In this document: in pieces, positions 56,190 to 64,000 of the stretch
How the letters are laid out: each line of letters begins with the position of its first letter
Numbering within the stretch: position 1 is the stretch's first letter
Source of the DNA: Prosapia bicincta
Lineage: Eukaryota; Arthropoda; Insecta; Hemiptera; Cercopidae
DNA: 64,000 nucleotides
Direction of reading: 5' to 3'
Assembly (NCBI GenBank): GCA_036971475.1
Contig: JBAIZL010000008.1
Location: 9,563,263 to 9,627,262, forward strand
The notes under the pieces: model-generated
The model's database searches: none
What the model was told of the DNA's origin: nothing
What the model saw: only the letters and a program-made list of their open reading frames with translations
Made by a program: the position numbers and the translations under genes

Positions 56190-57080
56190 TTGTCTTCTAG
56201 CAAGAAAGGACAGACGGAGGAGTTTGTTGAGCCCTATTCGGTGCAGGTAGATCCGACGATCAACACCAATCTTTTGCCAGCAGATGCTTTCCAGGTTGGC
56301 TTCACCATTTTGCTGATAATTATTGCAACAAGTCTGCACAAAGATCAATTATTTCTGAAAGATTTTATAAGGTTTTGTAAGTTTGTCAGCACTCGTTTCC
56401 ACCAAGGTCACAGAGTTCAGGGACCCATTGTAGACAGATCTCTTTACTGATCTGAATTTGATTTAGGGCTTCTTTGCACCCTTTAATAAGGTAGCCTTCT
56501 TGTGGTACTGCATAGATAATAGCCTGCAACACTGAAGTTGAGTCAGAAAGAAATATCACGATAATTTTATCTGTGATATTTGAGTCTTTTTAGTAGTGTG
56601 ACAAATGACACTTTGCAGTTATTTCTGCGTAAGTCATCTAGGTATGACCCTTCCATGAATGGTGCTTAAATCATCTCCTTTTGACTCACCCATGATTGAT
56701 TCATTAGTATAAACATAGATCCATTCAATAGTGGGGTATTTTTTAGCTAACATTTTCAGAGCAATTAAGTGCCATTGCAGTGTATTGACTGTATGTTCAG
56801 TGATTCCAGGTAGGTCTAGTTCACAGATCTCCCAATCGATTTGGGAGTGATAAAAAATTTGTCACTCACTCACAATAGTTGATTCAGTACTTCTCATGTA
56901 CTTTCAGGGGTCTCTATCGTGGCATAGTTTTAGACTTGAGCCAGACATTGGCAGTCGTTTCCAGAGATAGCTGGAAGCAGTGAAAGGCCCTATTGATGAT
57001 TTGCTCTTAGGTCTGCATGTTTCTCATAATACTAGGTTGTATGCATATCATAAAACTTAGATGCAATTTATCTTCTTTAT
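56190..57080 (-). pseudogene. LINE RT/RNase H remnant
   Basis: Minus-strand remnant. CYVNDLIINIKK near 57075 resembles the F/Y-A/V-DD-L box of the reverse transcriptase. ITEHTVNTLQWHLIALKML and YPTIEWIYVYTNESIM (about 56700-56790) match the start of an RNase H domain (YTDGS in active copies, so the catalytic Asp is changed to Asn). YAEITAKCHL, VIFLSDSTSVLQAI and CLQWVPELCDLGGNE (56380-56640) match its later motifs. Multiple stops and frameshifts are present. It is a non-LTR element distinct from the one at 44.5-45.1 kb and is inactive. Confidence 0.6.
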
Positions 57081-57254
57081 ATTTATGATGAGGTCATTGA
57101 CATAACACTAGAAAGTATACAACCAAGTGCAGTGTTTTGGGGAGGCTTTTTTGTTGGAAAACCTAAAAGTCGTGTGTCCATATAGGACTTGATAAATCTT
57201 TGTGATGCATATAATTAACAACTACTCTAGGAACAGTAACACACCACAGACTCA

Positions 57255-57350
57255 CGCTAATACAACACACCGCGTCTGCTGAAAGATGTCTGTAAGTAGT
57301 GGTTTTTTGCCAAATGATAACAATAGTAATAATTTAACAAACCTCTTGAT
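57255..57350 (+). mobile_element. Penelope-like tail remnant
   Basis: CGCGTCTGCTGAAAG and GTAGTGGTTTTTTGCCAA, followed at a distance by CTCTTGATGTACAACAC, match the 39090-39260 inverted repeat in pieces. Degraded, with no foldback arm. Confidence 0.45.
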
Positions 57351-57547
57351 GTACAACACTAAACTGCTAGTAATAAAAGTTACTCCACTAGCATAAAAGC
57401 ATTTTACAATTATACGTCTTTAAAATAACATTAATTACTTTCTTAAAAAATTGTTCATGTCTACATATTACATTTATTAAACATGCAGTATAAAATATTC
57501 ATTCTTATATGTATAAAAATAATGATAAAATTTTTGTCTTATTTTAG
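57351..57547. other. BNIP3 intron 4, end
   Basis: AT-rich. It ends TCTTATTTTAG at 57547. Confidence 0.5.
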
Positions 57548-57691
57548 AGACTGGAAATTTAAACATCCCAAAAGGAAAACATACAGCATCCGTACAGCAA
57601 AAGTGGGAAAAATCAGTCTGTTTTCAAAAGAAGTCCTTTATACTCTTTTCTTAACAAATGTTCTCTCTTTGATCCTTGGAACAGGAGTTGG
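57548..57691 (+). CDS. BNIP3: BNIP3-like mitophagy receptor, exon 5 (HPKR and membrane anchor)
   Basis: A 144-base exon between TTATTTTAG and GTAAGTC. The first base completes Lys with exon 4 (PPK). It then encodes DWKFKHPKRKTYSIR, matching the family's EFLFKHPKR block, and a basic TAKVGKISLFSKEVL leading into the membrane segment YTLFLTNVLSLILGTGVG. Aligned to human BNIP3, Ser172-His173-x-x-Ala176-x-x-x-Gly180-x-x-x-Gly184 corresponds to Thr-Asn-x-x-Ser-x-x-x-Gly-x-x-x-Gly, so the GxxxG helix-packing motif is kept and His173 is Asn. The exon ends inside the second Gly codon (GG|). The segment anchors the protein in the outer mitochondrial membrane and mediates dimerisation. Confidence 0.95.
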
Positions 57692-57764
57692 GTAAGTCAA
57701 CACAACACTAGACTAAGCAATCACTTTTTGTATTTATAGAAACTATAAAATTAAGAATTTAAAT
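57692..57764. other. BNIP3 intron 5, start
   Basis: Starts GTAAGTC. Nothing else seen. Confidence 0.5.
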
Positions 57765-57810
57765 ACAGTAGAACCTCATTATAATGAACTAATTAGCTGA
57801 GAGTTGTCCG
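57765..57810 (+). mobile_element. Single Tigger/pogo-like terminus
   Basis: TACAGTAGAACCTCATTATA followed by ATGAACTAATTAGCTGAGAG has the TA-CAGTAGAACCTC form seen at ends of pogo/Tigger-type elements. No second end was found. Confidence 0.4.
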
Positions 57811-58233
57811 GTTTAGTGAAAATATTACAAAACCAAATTCTCATAAAGTGGCTACAGATAAAAGCGATAAACAAAATATAAACATTTATGAAAACTGGTT
57901 TAAAATGTGTACATTTTATTACAGTGATTAAAAATCAATTAGCACATTTGCTGCTGACAATGATAAAAAATATTTTTTTGTCTCAATTGGAAGTCTCCAA
58001 ATTGATTTGCACAAATTTATTTGGGACTTATTTGCTTATGATCCTGGGTCTACCATTATATATAATACTGAAATTCAATTTAAATAGATATTTTTAAGGC
58101 ACAAAACGATAATCAGTTAAATAAATTGCAAATACTGTATAAGATTTCTCTATTTTTGAAATTGTTGGATATGCCCCTTTAAAACTAACTTTTGTATATA
58201 CACTAATGTAAAAATAATAAACAGTTAACAATT
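57811..58233. other. BNIP3 intron 5, nothing recognised
   Basis: AT-rich. The + strand frame at 57888-58097 has no known domain. Confidence 0.4.
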
Positions 58234-58241
58234 GTTTAAAT

Positions 58242-59088
58242 CAGGAGTTCTCAACCTTTTAGGCTCTGAGCCCCCCTTCACACTTTGGTGTGAGGTCACG
58301 CCTCCCTTCACGGATTAAGTTAATTTAGACTTATATATGATAAATTTACTTACAATATGTTTAAGTAATAACCAGAAAAATGTTCGCTAATTTTGTAGTG
58401 CTAGTGCGAGGGCTGGCACTGTTTCTCGTTAACTATTTTTTGAATGTTTGGATGAAATTTTGACAAAGAACACCGCAGGTCACTTTCCACATCTAGTCTG
58501 GCTCGATATTTAGATTTTATATTAGCCAGGGCTGAAAATCCTGTCTCGCATAGATAAGTTGATGAAAATTGTACAAGCGACTTGACTGCCTCCATTGCTA
58601 CTTCTGGGTAAACAGGAAGATATAGTAGCCAGGAATCTTCGAGATCCATGTTTGGGAAATCCAATTTAGCTTTGGAATCACATTGCAAGTCAATTGTTTG
58701 TTCTTGAATGTGATCAGGAAGTATATCAATGTTGATTTGAAAGGGGTCTCTTGTTAACTTGAATTCCCAGTTTTCCGAGCTTATATCTGGGAAATAGACT
58801 CCGATTTTGTTCTTCAGAGACAACAAATGCTCAGATATTAGGTCCTTCATTTCATTTACTAGGTCTTTTGGAAGACTTTGGGTATCATCGACGAGATTTT
58901 GGAAGGAAGAAAAGTTCGTTGAGTAAAGAAATAGAGCTTTATAGCTCTATTAAGCTATAAAGAAATTTCAATGATTGTGTGTTTGTGTCCAACATCAAAT
59001 TCAATTTTTTTAAAAATTTGTTGACGCCTCCCCTGGAATTCTTCTACGCCCCCCCAGGGGGGCGTGCCCCCCAGGTTGAGAACCGCTG
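58242..59088 (-). mobile_element. hAT element, internally deleted, with 8-bp target duplication
   Basis: The element starts CAGGAGTTCTCAACCT and ends with AGGTTGAGAACCGCTG, giving 16-bp terminal inverted repeats with two mismatches. It is flanked by identical 8-bp GTTTAAAT at 58234-58241 and 59089-59096, the target duplication length of hAT transposons. At 847 bp it is far shorter than autonomous elements (usually 2.5-5 kb) and keeps only the transposase C-terminus on the minus strand. The clean duplication indicates a fairly recent insertion in BNIP3 intron 5. Confidence 0.93.
58401..58850 (-). pseudogene. hAT transposase C-terminal fragment (hATC)
   Basis: An open 149-codon frame related to the transposase-derived ZBED5/FAM200/GTF2IRD2-like group. 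It contains the dimerisation segment: SWLLYLPVYPEVAMEAVKSL, then FSSTYLCETGFSALANIKSK, then YRARLDVESDLRCSLSKFHP and an ending QKIVNEKQCQPSH. The TYLCExGFSxLxxIKxKYRxRL run is the family signature. Missing are the N-terminal BED zinc finger and the DDE catalytic core, so it cannot transpose itself. The frame is intact over the part that remains, which fits a young internal deletion. Confidence 0.88.
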
Positions 59089-59096
59089 GTTTAAAT

Positions 59097-59640
59097 GATT
59101 TAAACAGTTTTTCGTTTACCAATAGCATTTTGCTGTAAATATTTTATCCAAATATCTCTTATAGTAACAAAGAAATCAAATTAAATGAATTAACATGTTT
59201 TATCTGACTTGGAACATGATTTTATCTGATGTAGGCCTCAATAAGATGTCACCCTAAAAATAAATAGTAACAAAGTTGTAGGGGAATGGAAAATGTATTT
59301 ATATTAACATTAATTTGATACAGATGTCAAATATAGAAATATTAAATTATTTACCAATAATAATCCAGGTATTAGTATTTAATACAATAATATATTTCAC
59401 ATAATTATTATATAATCTTTAGAAAAGTACTCTTTTAAAAAGTCATATTATTCTTGATCCACTTACCTTTATTTTTGGTTATTTTCCCACTATATAAAAA
59501 TGTTTCTAGTGTTCTCATTGAAATTTTGGAACCAGGTTACCTGTTATTGTAAATAAATTTTTTGTCTAAAATAACTTTTAAATATAGATATTGATACAAA
59601 CATTAAGTGCCATTTTTTATATGCATTAAAATGTTTTTAG
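59097..59640. other. BNIP3 intron 5, end
   Basis: AT-rich. It ends ATGTTTTTAG at 59640. Nothing else recognised. Confidence 0.5.
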
Positions 59641-59692
59641 AGTTTGGCTAAGTCGAAGAGGGTTTATAATTCCTCAGGTGAGCATTGAATAA
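59641..59692 (+). CDS. BNIP3: BNIP3-like mitophagy receptor, last coding exon 6
   Basis: After TGTTTTTAG the first base completes the Gly codon of exon 5 (GG|A). The exon then reads VWLSRRGFIIPQVSIE and stops at TAA (59690-59692). This gives the end of the membrane helix, a SRR stop-transfer charge cluster like GRR/GKR in vertebrates, and a short tail of 10 residues facing the intermembrane space, the expected length for the family. An AATAAA overlaps the stop codon (59688-59693). A consensus donor CAG|GTGAGC lies inside the exon after Pro-Gln (59677/59678), so an alternative longer transcript with another last exon is possible. Confidence 0.82.
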
Positions 59693-60285
59693 ACCATATA
59701 GAAGTTGATGTTCTCCAAAAAGAGCGACCTTCACCAACTCTAATTAAGGGTATTCCTTTATTTCATCATTTTCATCCAAGCGTTGCCATTGATTTTATGA
59801 GAGCTAAGATTGAGTTGTGCATTTCTCTTTTTCAGATACTGCTAAAGGAATTTTATTACTTTTGTTTTAACTAATATATACATTTTGTTACTTTTGTAGA
59901 ACAATTTTAATATTTAATAAGATATTTATTTTTGTAAATGAATTACGTTTCTCAGAATTTAAAAAAAGTACATTTTGTTATCAGTTTAATTAGGATAAAC
60001 AATATGGTAAACTGGATTCTTTATTCAATGGTTTCAAATTTATATTTGCATTGCTTAACTTTTCATTCCATTAAATTTGGTTGTTCAATAACAAGAAATA
60101 ATTTTTACCATAACTGTATATAGTGTTTAGGGACTTTCGATTTTATAAGATTTTTTTCTCTAAATTGTATATTAGATAGCGCTAAAATAACTTTGACTTA
60201 CATATTACAAAAGAATATTTTATATAAAATATAATTTTATCTTGTTATAAGTTTAAAATATTTCTTATTTATATAAATCAAATTA
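59693..60285. other. Probable BNIP3 3' untranslated or downstream sequence
   Basis: AT-rich and without a recognised element. AATAAA hexamers occur at 61048 and 61978 further on, so the transcript end cannot be set from sequence alone. Confidence 0.4.
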
Positions 60286-60289
60286 ATGT

Positions 60290-61020
60290 ATGAAACATAC
60301 ATGAAACTCATATTTGCTTTGGCTTTTATAATCAAAAAGGGCTCTGATAAAATCTTCCAGTTCTTCTACATTTCCTTCATCTTGAACCTGTATTTTGAAC
60401 TCTTTAAAAAGTCCATTTGAGCGAAATTAGTTGATTAAATATAATTGTATCATAATGGAACTTCATCAAACACTTCACATCTCTTTTAAGGTTTATTATG
60501 TAGTTTTCAATAAAGTGCAGATCTTATTTCAAATAATGCTTAATAATATTGCTTGCCAGACAAGTTGACCAGCGTCTGTTATTATCTGCAATCTAATATT
60601 GCTTTAACCAGTTTTTATTTTCATAATAGGGTCACAATATTACTTTTATTGATCAATTGTATTCCCAAAATTCTAATTATCTAAATTATAAATCAATCTT
60701 TACATATTATTGGCAGGTAATAGTCAGATGAATTTTAAAAACTCTTTCTTATATAGCATTTGTAATTCTTGTACCAATTGCAACCAGAACATTTCTTGCT
60801 GATTCAGATTTCTTTTGCAGATTGTTACAACGTTCTGTAAAAGAGGGCAAAAATCTGATGGTAGCGTATTTACAAACCATTGTATAAATAGTTTGTTGTG
60901 TATATTAGTTTTCGAAGCAAACATTCTTTTTTTTTGTTTCAACAACTGACTCATTCTGGTTTCTAGTAATGTCTCCCTGTCAGTATAGTCTATTACTATG
61001 TTCACTTTGAAAACTACAGA
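60290..61020 (-). pseudogene. Unidentified decayed coding-like stretch
   Basis: On the minus strand a frame of 93 codons (60724-61005; KTNIHNKLFIQWFVNTLPSD, ICKRNLNQQEMFWLQLVQEL) can be extended upstream to a TCTGTAG acceptor-like site at 61013. Downstream, protein-like text continues in other frames: RRWSTCLASNIIKHYLK, stop, DLHFIENYIINLKRDVKCLM (60440-60600), then EGNVEELEDFIRALFDYKSQ (60300-60400). The composition is rich in Leu, Phe, Lys and Glu and unlike the flanking AT noise. Stops and shifts suggest a processed pseudogene or old transposon. No family is recognised and no function is assigned. Confidence 0.4.
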
Positions 61021-62852
61021 TGTAATGTAAAATGTCTATAAATATGGAATAAAAATAATTTTCTAAAATTGAATTAAATGTTAAAAAATATGTATTATAT
61101 GTAATTTTGATTTTTAAAAAAATGTAATTTAATGTGTAAAGTTATTTTAGTGCCAGCTTTTGCATAAAGTATTGTTTATTTATAGTTTCTGAATTTGTAA
61201 CTGGCGGTTTTTTTTGTATGGAGTAACCTCTTGCTTTATTGGTGTGCATAAAAAAATTATTATATATTACTCTTTTTATATTTATACTTTTAATTTTACT
61301 TGCTGAAATTAAAATTAACTATGTACAATAATTGGATAAAGTTTCATTTTATGTGTAAAGCTACAGTATTATTAAACACATACCATACATCGATATACCA
61401 TTTTTTGTTTATGCTGCTACCATATTAAAAAAAAATAGTTTTATGGAAAAAAATTAAGAAATCTTTATCCATTCTGAATCACTTACTTATTTCAATTTTT
61501 TTGTAATTAAAATTCATATTTTCTCCTTTCAATATGTATTTAGATATATGACAAACTTGATTGAATTTCCTGCACCTTAGTTTGTTAAAAACTTAAAAAT
61601 TGTAGCATAAAAAAACTTTTGTAAAAATTAATTTAGTATACTTTAATCTGAGATAAAAACTATCAATTCATTTCATTCGTAATATATTTCACAATCAACT
61701 TTTACACTTACTTTATACTTAATTCCTAAATTTGTTGCTAAACAGAATAACTATGCTTCTGAAGGAAGATTTAGCCTTTCCCCAGTGGTTTTAAAAAATA
61801 ACAAATTGCACAAATCACTTTTATTTACTTATTCTAATATTTAATGCTAAGAGTCCTTGAAATAAGTCTAATATAGTCTTAGAAATAAGATAATAATAAT
61901 ATTGTTTTTAAGTTTGTTTATTTTGTATGTATCATTCTGGAAAATATTTACTTTGTATTTTAGAGTTTATATACCAAAATAAATATAGTATTTGTATGGA
62001 CTAGCAGTGTATACTTTATTTTCTGGTACATTTCCATTTAAAGTTCTGTTTCATGCAATATTAACATTTTTAGTATATCATTTTAATAAGTATGGAATAT
62101 AAAACTTTCATGTATTCAAAATTTGCTCCGAAAAAGAAAATGTTTTTCAGGTATTGAAAAGACCTTATTCTCCAAAAAAATCTCCCACAATAAACAATTT
62201 TTTCAGGAATCAAATTTCAAACCTAAAAAAATTCCAGGATGAATTAAGAGTTGGATTTTAAATGTGATATTTAAATGCACTTTAAGGTTATTTTTTAGTT
62301 CCATACACAATTTTAACTATGGCTTATGTGTGAACAATTTAATTTCTACGTTAATTTGTCATAATTTACAAAATTTTGAATAATAGTTATGTATATTTCA
62401 ACTTGCACACTTCAACATATCCAAAAGAATCAGTGTTAGGAACCATATAGCAGACAATGTCATAAACAGAGTACACAATAATCAGTTACACACTGATATA
62501 ACATTTCACATGTTGCCTAGCATACTGACAGATCACTGATGACTCACAGTCTACTTTTACTTGAAATTGGAGTTATTGTCTTGGATTATTAAATTAGTTC
62601 CGAGATTTTAAGATTAGAAAATTTTGGTCCTAGGACTGTATGTGCTATAGTTCATTAATAAGAAAAAACTATCCAATTTCAAATATATTTATTACATTTT
62701 ATGACAAAACATAAGTCGCATGAATGCTTATAAATTTGCTATTAAGGTAGAAATAAGACAGCTATCCAATACATAATACACCACATATTGTGAGTGACTT
62801 TCATTAAGGCAGTGTCAAGAACGCTAGAGTTAGATCTTTAAACCTCCCTTAA
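61021..62852. other. AT-rich sequence, nothing recognised
   Basis: Contains AATAAA at 61048 and 61978, possible polyadenylation signals. No gene or repeat recognised. A TTAA at 62849-62852 is the left target site of the piggyBac element. Confidence 0.45.
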
Positions 62853-63900
62853 CCCTTTGGACGCCAGCCGCTCTGTCAGCGGTACTAGCGAGAACCGCCA
62901 AGGCCTGTTTGAACGTTTTTGCACCGGTTTACATTTCGCTCTGTGCTTTCCTTAGTTTTTATGCAAATGTAATGATTTTTTTTTGTTCTATAGATAATTA
63001 CATGGGCTATCAACATTTAGTAATTAAAAAAGTGTTACTTGTACAACAACATTATTGATAAATCAATAATGCCTAACAGAAAAAAAATTTATACAAAAAA
63101 TCTACTTTAGATAAAAAATTAGGTAGTAAAAAAATATTTTTATACATCGCTTAAGGTTTTATTCAATTTAGTAACTAAATATCATGCTGTGTGCAAATTT
63201 TCACAACTCTACTACAAAAAATAGTTTGTCAAAAACACATTTATTGACAAGAGAAGTACTTGATTTTTTTGGGATTTTTTCGTTCGGCTGGCAACCAAAA
63301 GCAAATATGTTTTGCGACAATATTTTGTTTGTCCAACAGGTATTTTTTGCTTCAGGATAGGAGGTATTCCTTTTCTGTTTATTCGTAACGTGCCTGTCAA
63401 ATGAGTCATCTTCGAATACAAATCCTTGGCCAGTGGAAATGAGGTAAAAAAATTATCTACGAATACGTGAAATCCTTTATTCAAGTAGTTTCCCATGTCT
63501 AATAATTTCATAACGACAGTATACCCAAGTCCCTTGTTGACATTTCCATTATTTTTATCTGTATCTCTTTTGCCTTTGTAAAAAAAAGGACAAACAGTAA
63601 TGAGAAAACACTCAAGAGTAACGACATCGCGCTATATGAGAGCATGTGACTTATCAGCTCTGCCCCCGATGACGACAAAAACAAATAGCTGAGCCAAGGT
63701 CACTGGTACTACCATTGTGCAAATTATTTTCCTGTAGTGTTAGTGACTTCAACGAAAGTCCAAAACAATAGAAACAAACTTTAAAAGTGTCTAAATACAT
63801 CTTAAAAATAATGTTTTCCTGGCAGTCCGATGGATCGGACCGTGGTGGTTTTCGCCTACACATCGTTGGTCCAATAGATCGGACCGTGGCGTCCAAAGGG
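62853..63900 (-). mobile_element. piggyBac element, short derivative, TTAA-flanked
   Basis: CCCTTTGGACGCC begins at 62853 and its inverse GGCGTCCAAAGGG ends at 63900. Both are directly flanked by TTAA (62849-62852 and 63901-63904), the specific target duplication of piggyBac transposons. Length is 1048 bp, against about 2-3 kb for complete elements. At the right end two subterminal copies of GATCGGACCGTGG lie near 63833 and 63877. The left end instead has a GCCGCT...AGCGGT hairpin. The element lies past the BNIP3 stop codon. Confidence 0.92.
63205..63640 (-). pseudogene. piggyBac transposase fragment (DDE_Tnp_1_7)
   Basis: The minus strand encodes the central catalytic part of a PGBD4-like transposase: NKGLGYTVVMKLL, then NKGFHVFVDNFFTSFPLAKD (the conserved VxxDNFFTS, holding a catalytic Asp), then THLTGTLRINRKGIPP (TGTxRxNRKGxP). 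It ends after VASRTKKSQKNQVLLLS, before the family's later catalytic Asp and the YNxxMGGVD block. The N-terminus is also missing. The frame is open for 99 codons from Met 63511 and readable upstream to about 63640. It is a truncated, non-autonomous copy. Confidence 0.88.
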
Positions 63901-63904
63901 TTAA

Positions 63905-64000
63905 GAAGGCAATGCTATCTTGAGAAGATGATTGACCAGGGTTAAACGTCACTTTAACAAATTTTGATGACGAGTAATTAAAGGAATGAGATGAGTGATC
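63905..64000. other. Window end, nothing recognised
   Basis: Short single-copy looking sequence after the right TTAA. Confidence 0.4.

Overview
This is a 64 kb piece of an AT-rich animal nuclear genome, probably an arthropod or another invertebrate. The signs are spliced coding exons with GT/AG junctions, huge introns, long (TA)n, (TG)n and (CT)n tracts, several different satellite arrays, and remnants of many eukaryotic transposon families (Penelope-like, Helitron, hAT, piggyBac, pogo/Tigger-like, RNase H-bearing LINEs). No prokaryotic features, rRNA or tRNA genes were seen. I cannot name the species.

Only one host gene is recognised: a BNIP3/BNIP3L (NIX) homologue on the + strand. It encodes the outer-mitochondrial-membrane mitophagy receptor. 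Five coding exons can be joined in phase: 18180-18351, 50228-50312, 53311-53390, 57548-57691 and 59641-59692. They give 176 codons up to the stop, after two bases that complete a codon of a missing first exon. They carry the Ser-Trp-Val-Asp-Leu LC3-interacting motif, the Ser/Pro-rich linker, the diagnostic DWIWDWSSRP block, the FKHPKR block and a C-terminal membrane anchor with a GxxxG dimerisation motif. The initiating exon was not found and may lie before 18 kb or outside the window. Intron 2 alone is about 31.9 kb and holds most of the repeats.

Layout. 0-5 kb: a ~31-bp satellite interrupted by a decayed Helitron helicase. 5.4-8.2 kb: a 37-bp satellite with a ~153-bp higher-order unit rich in ACGTG and TCACGTGA. 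9.5-13.7 kb: 24-bp, 27-bp and 20/99-bp satellites. 14-17.7 kb: microsatellites, two snap-back Penelope tails and a Tigger-like remnant. 18.2 kb: BNIP3 exon 2. 19.6 kb: a 41-bp array. 21.6-23.6 kb: a 30-bp array. 24.4-25.4 kb: 480 perfect TG repeats. 26-28 kb and 34-42 kb: copies of an unclassified interspersed repeat with nested Penelope tails. 29.5-30.7 kb: a 43-bp array. 44-47 kb: LINE RNase H and hAT remnants. 50-60 kb: BNIP3 exons 3-6, with a Penelope-like element (intron 4), a LINE fragment (intron 4) and a hAT deletion derivative with an intact 8-bp target duplication (intron 5). 60-64 kb: an unidentified decayed coding-like stretch and a short piggyBac element flanked by TTAA.

The most notable pattern is a family of inverted-repeat (snap-back) Penelope-like tails scattered through the gene. 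Many carry a hammerhead-ribozyme-like core (CTGAnGA, a short hairpin, then GAAA). One copy ends just upstream of BNIP3 exon 3. Long reading frames in the satellite and TG arrays are by-products of repeat periodicity, not genes.
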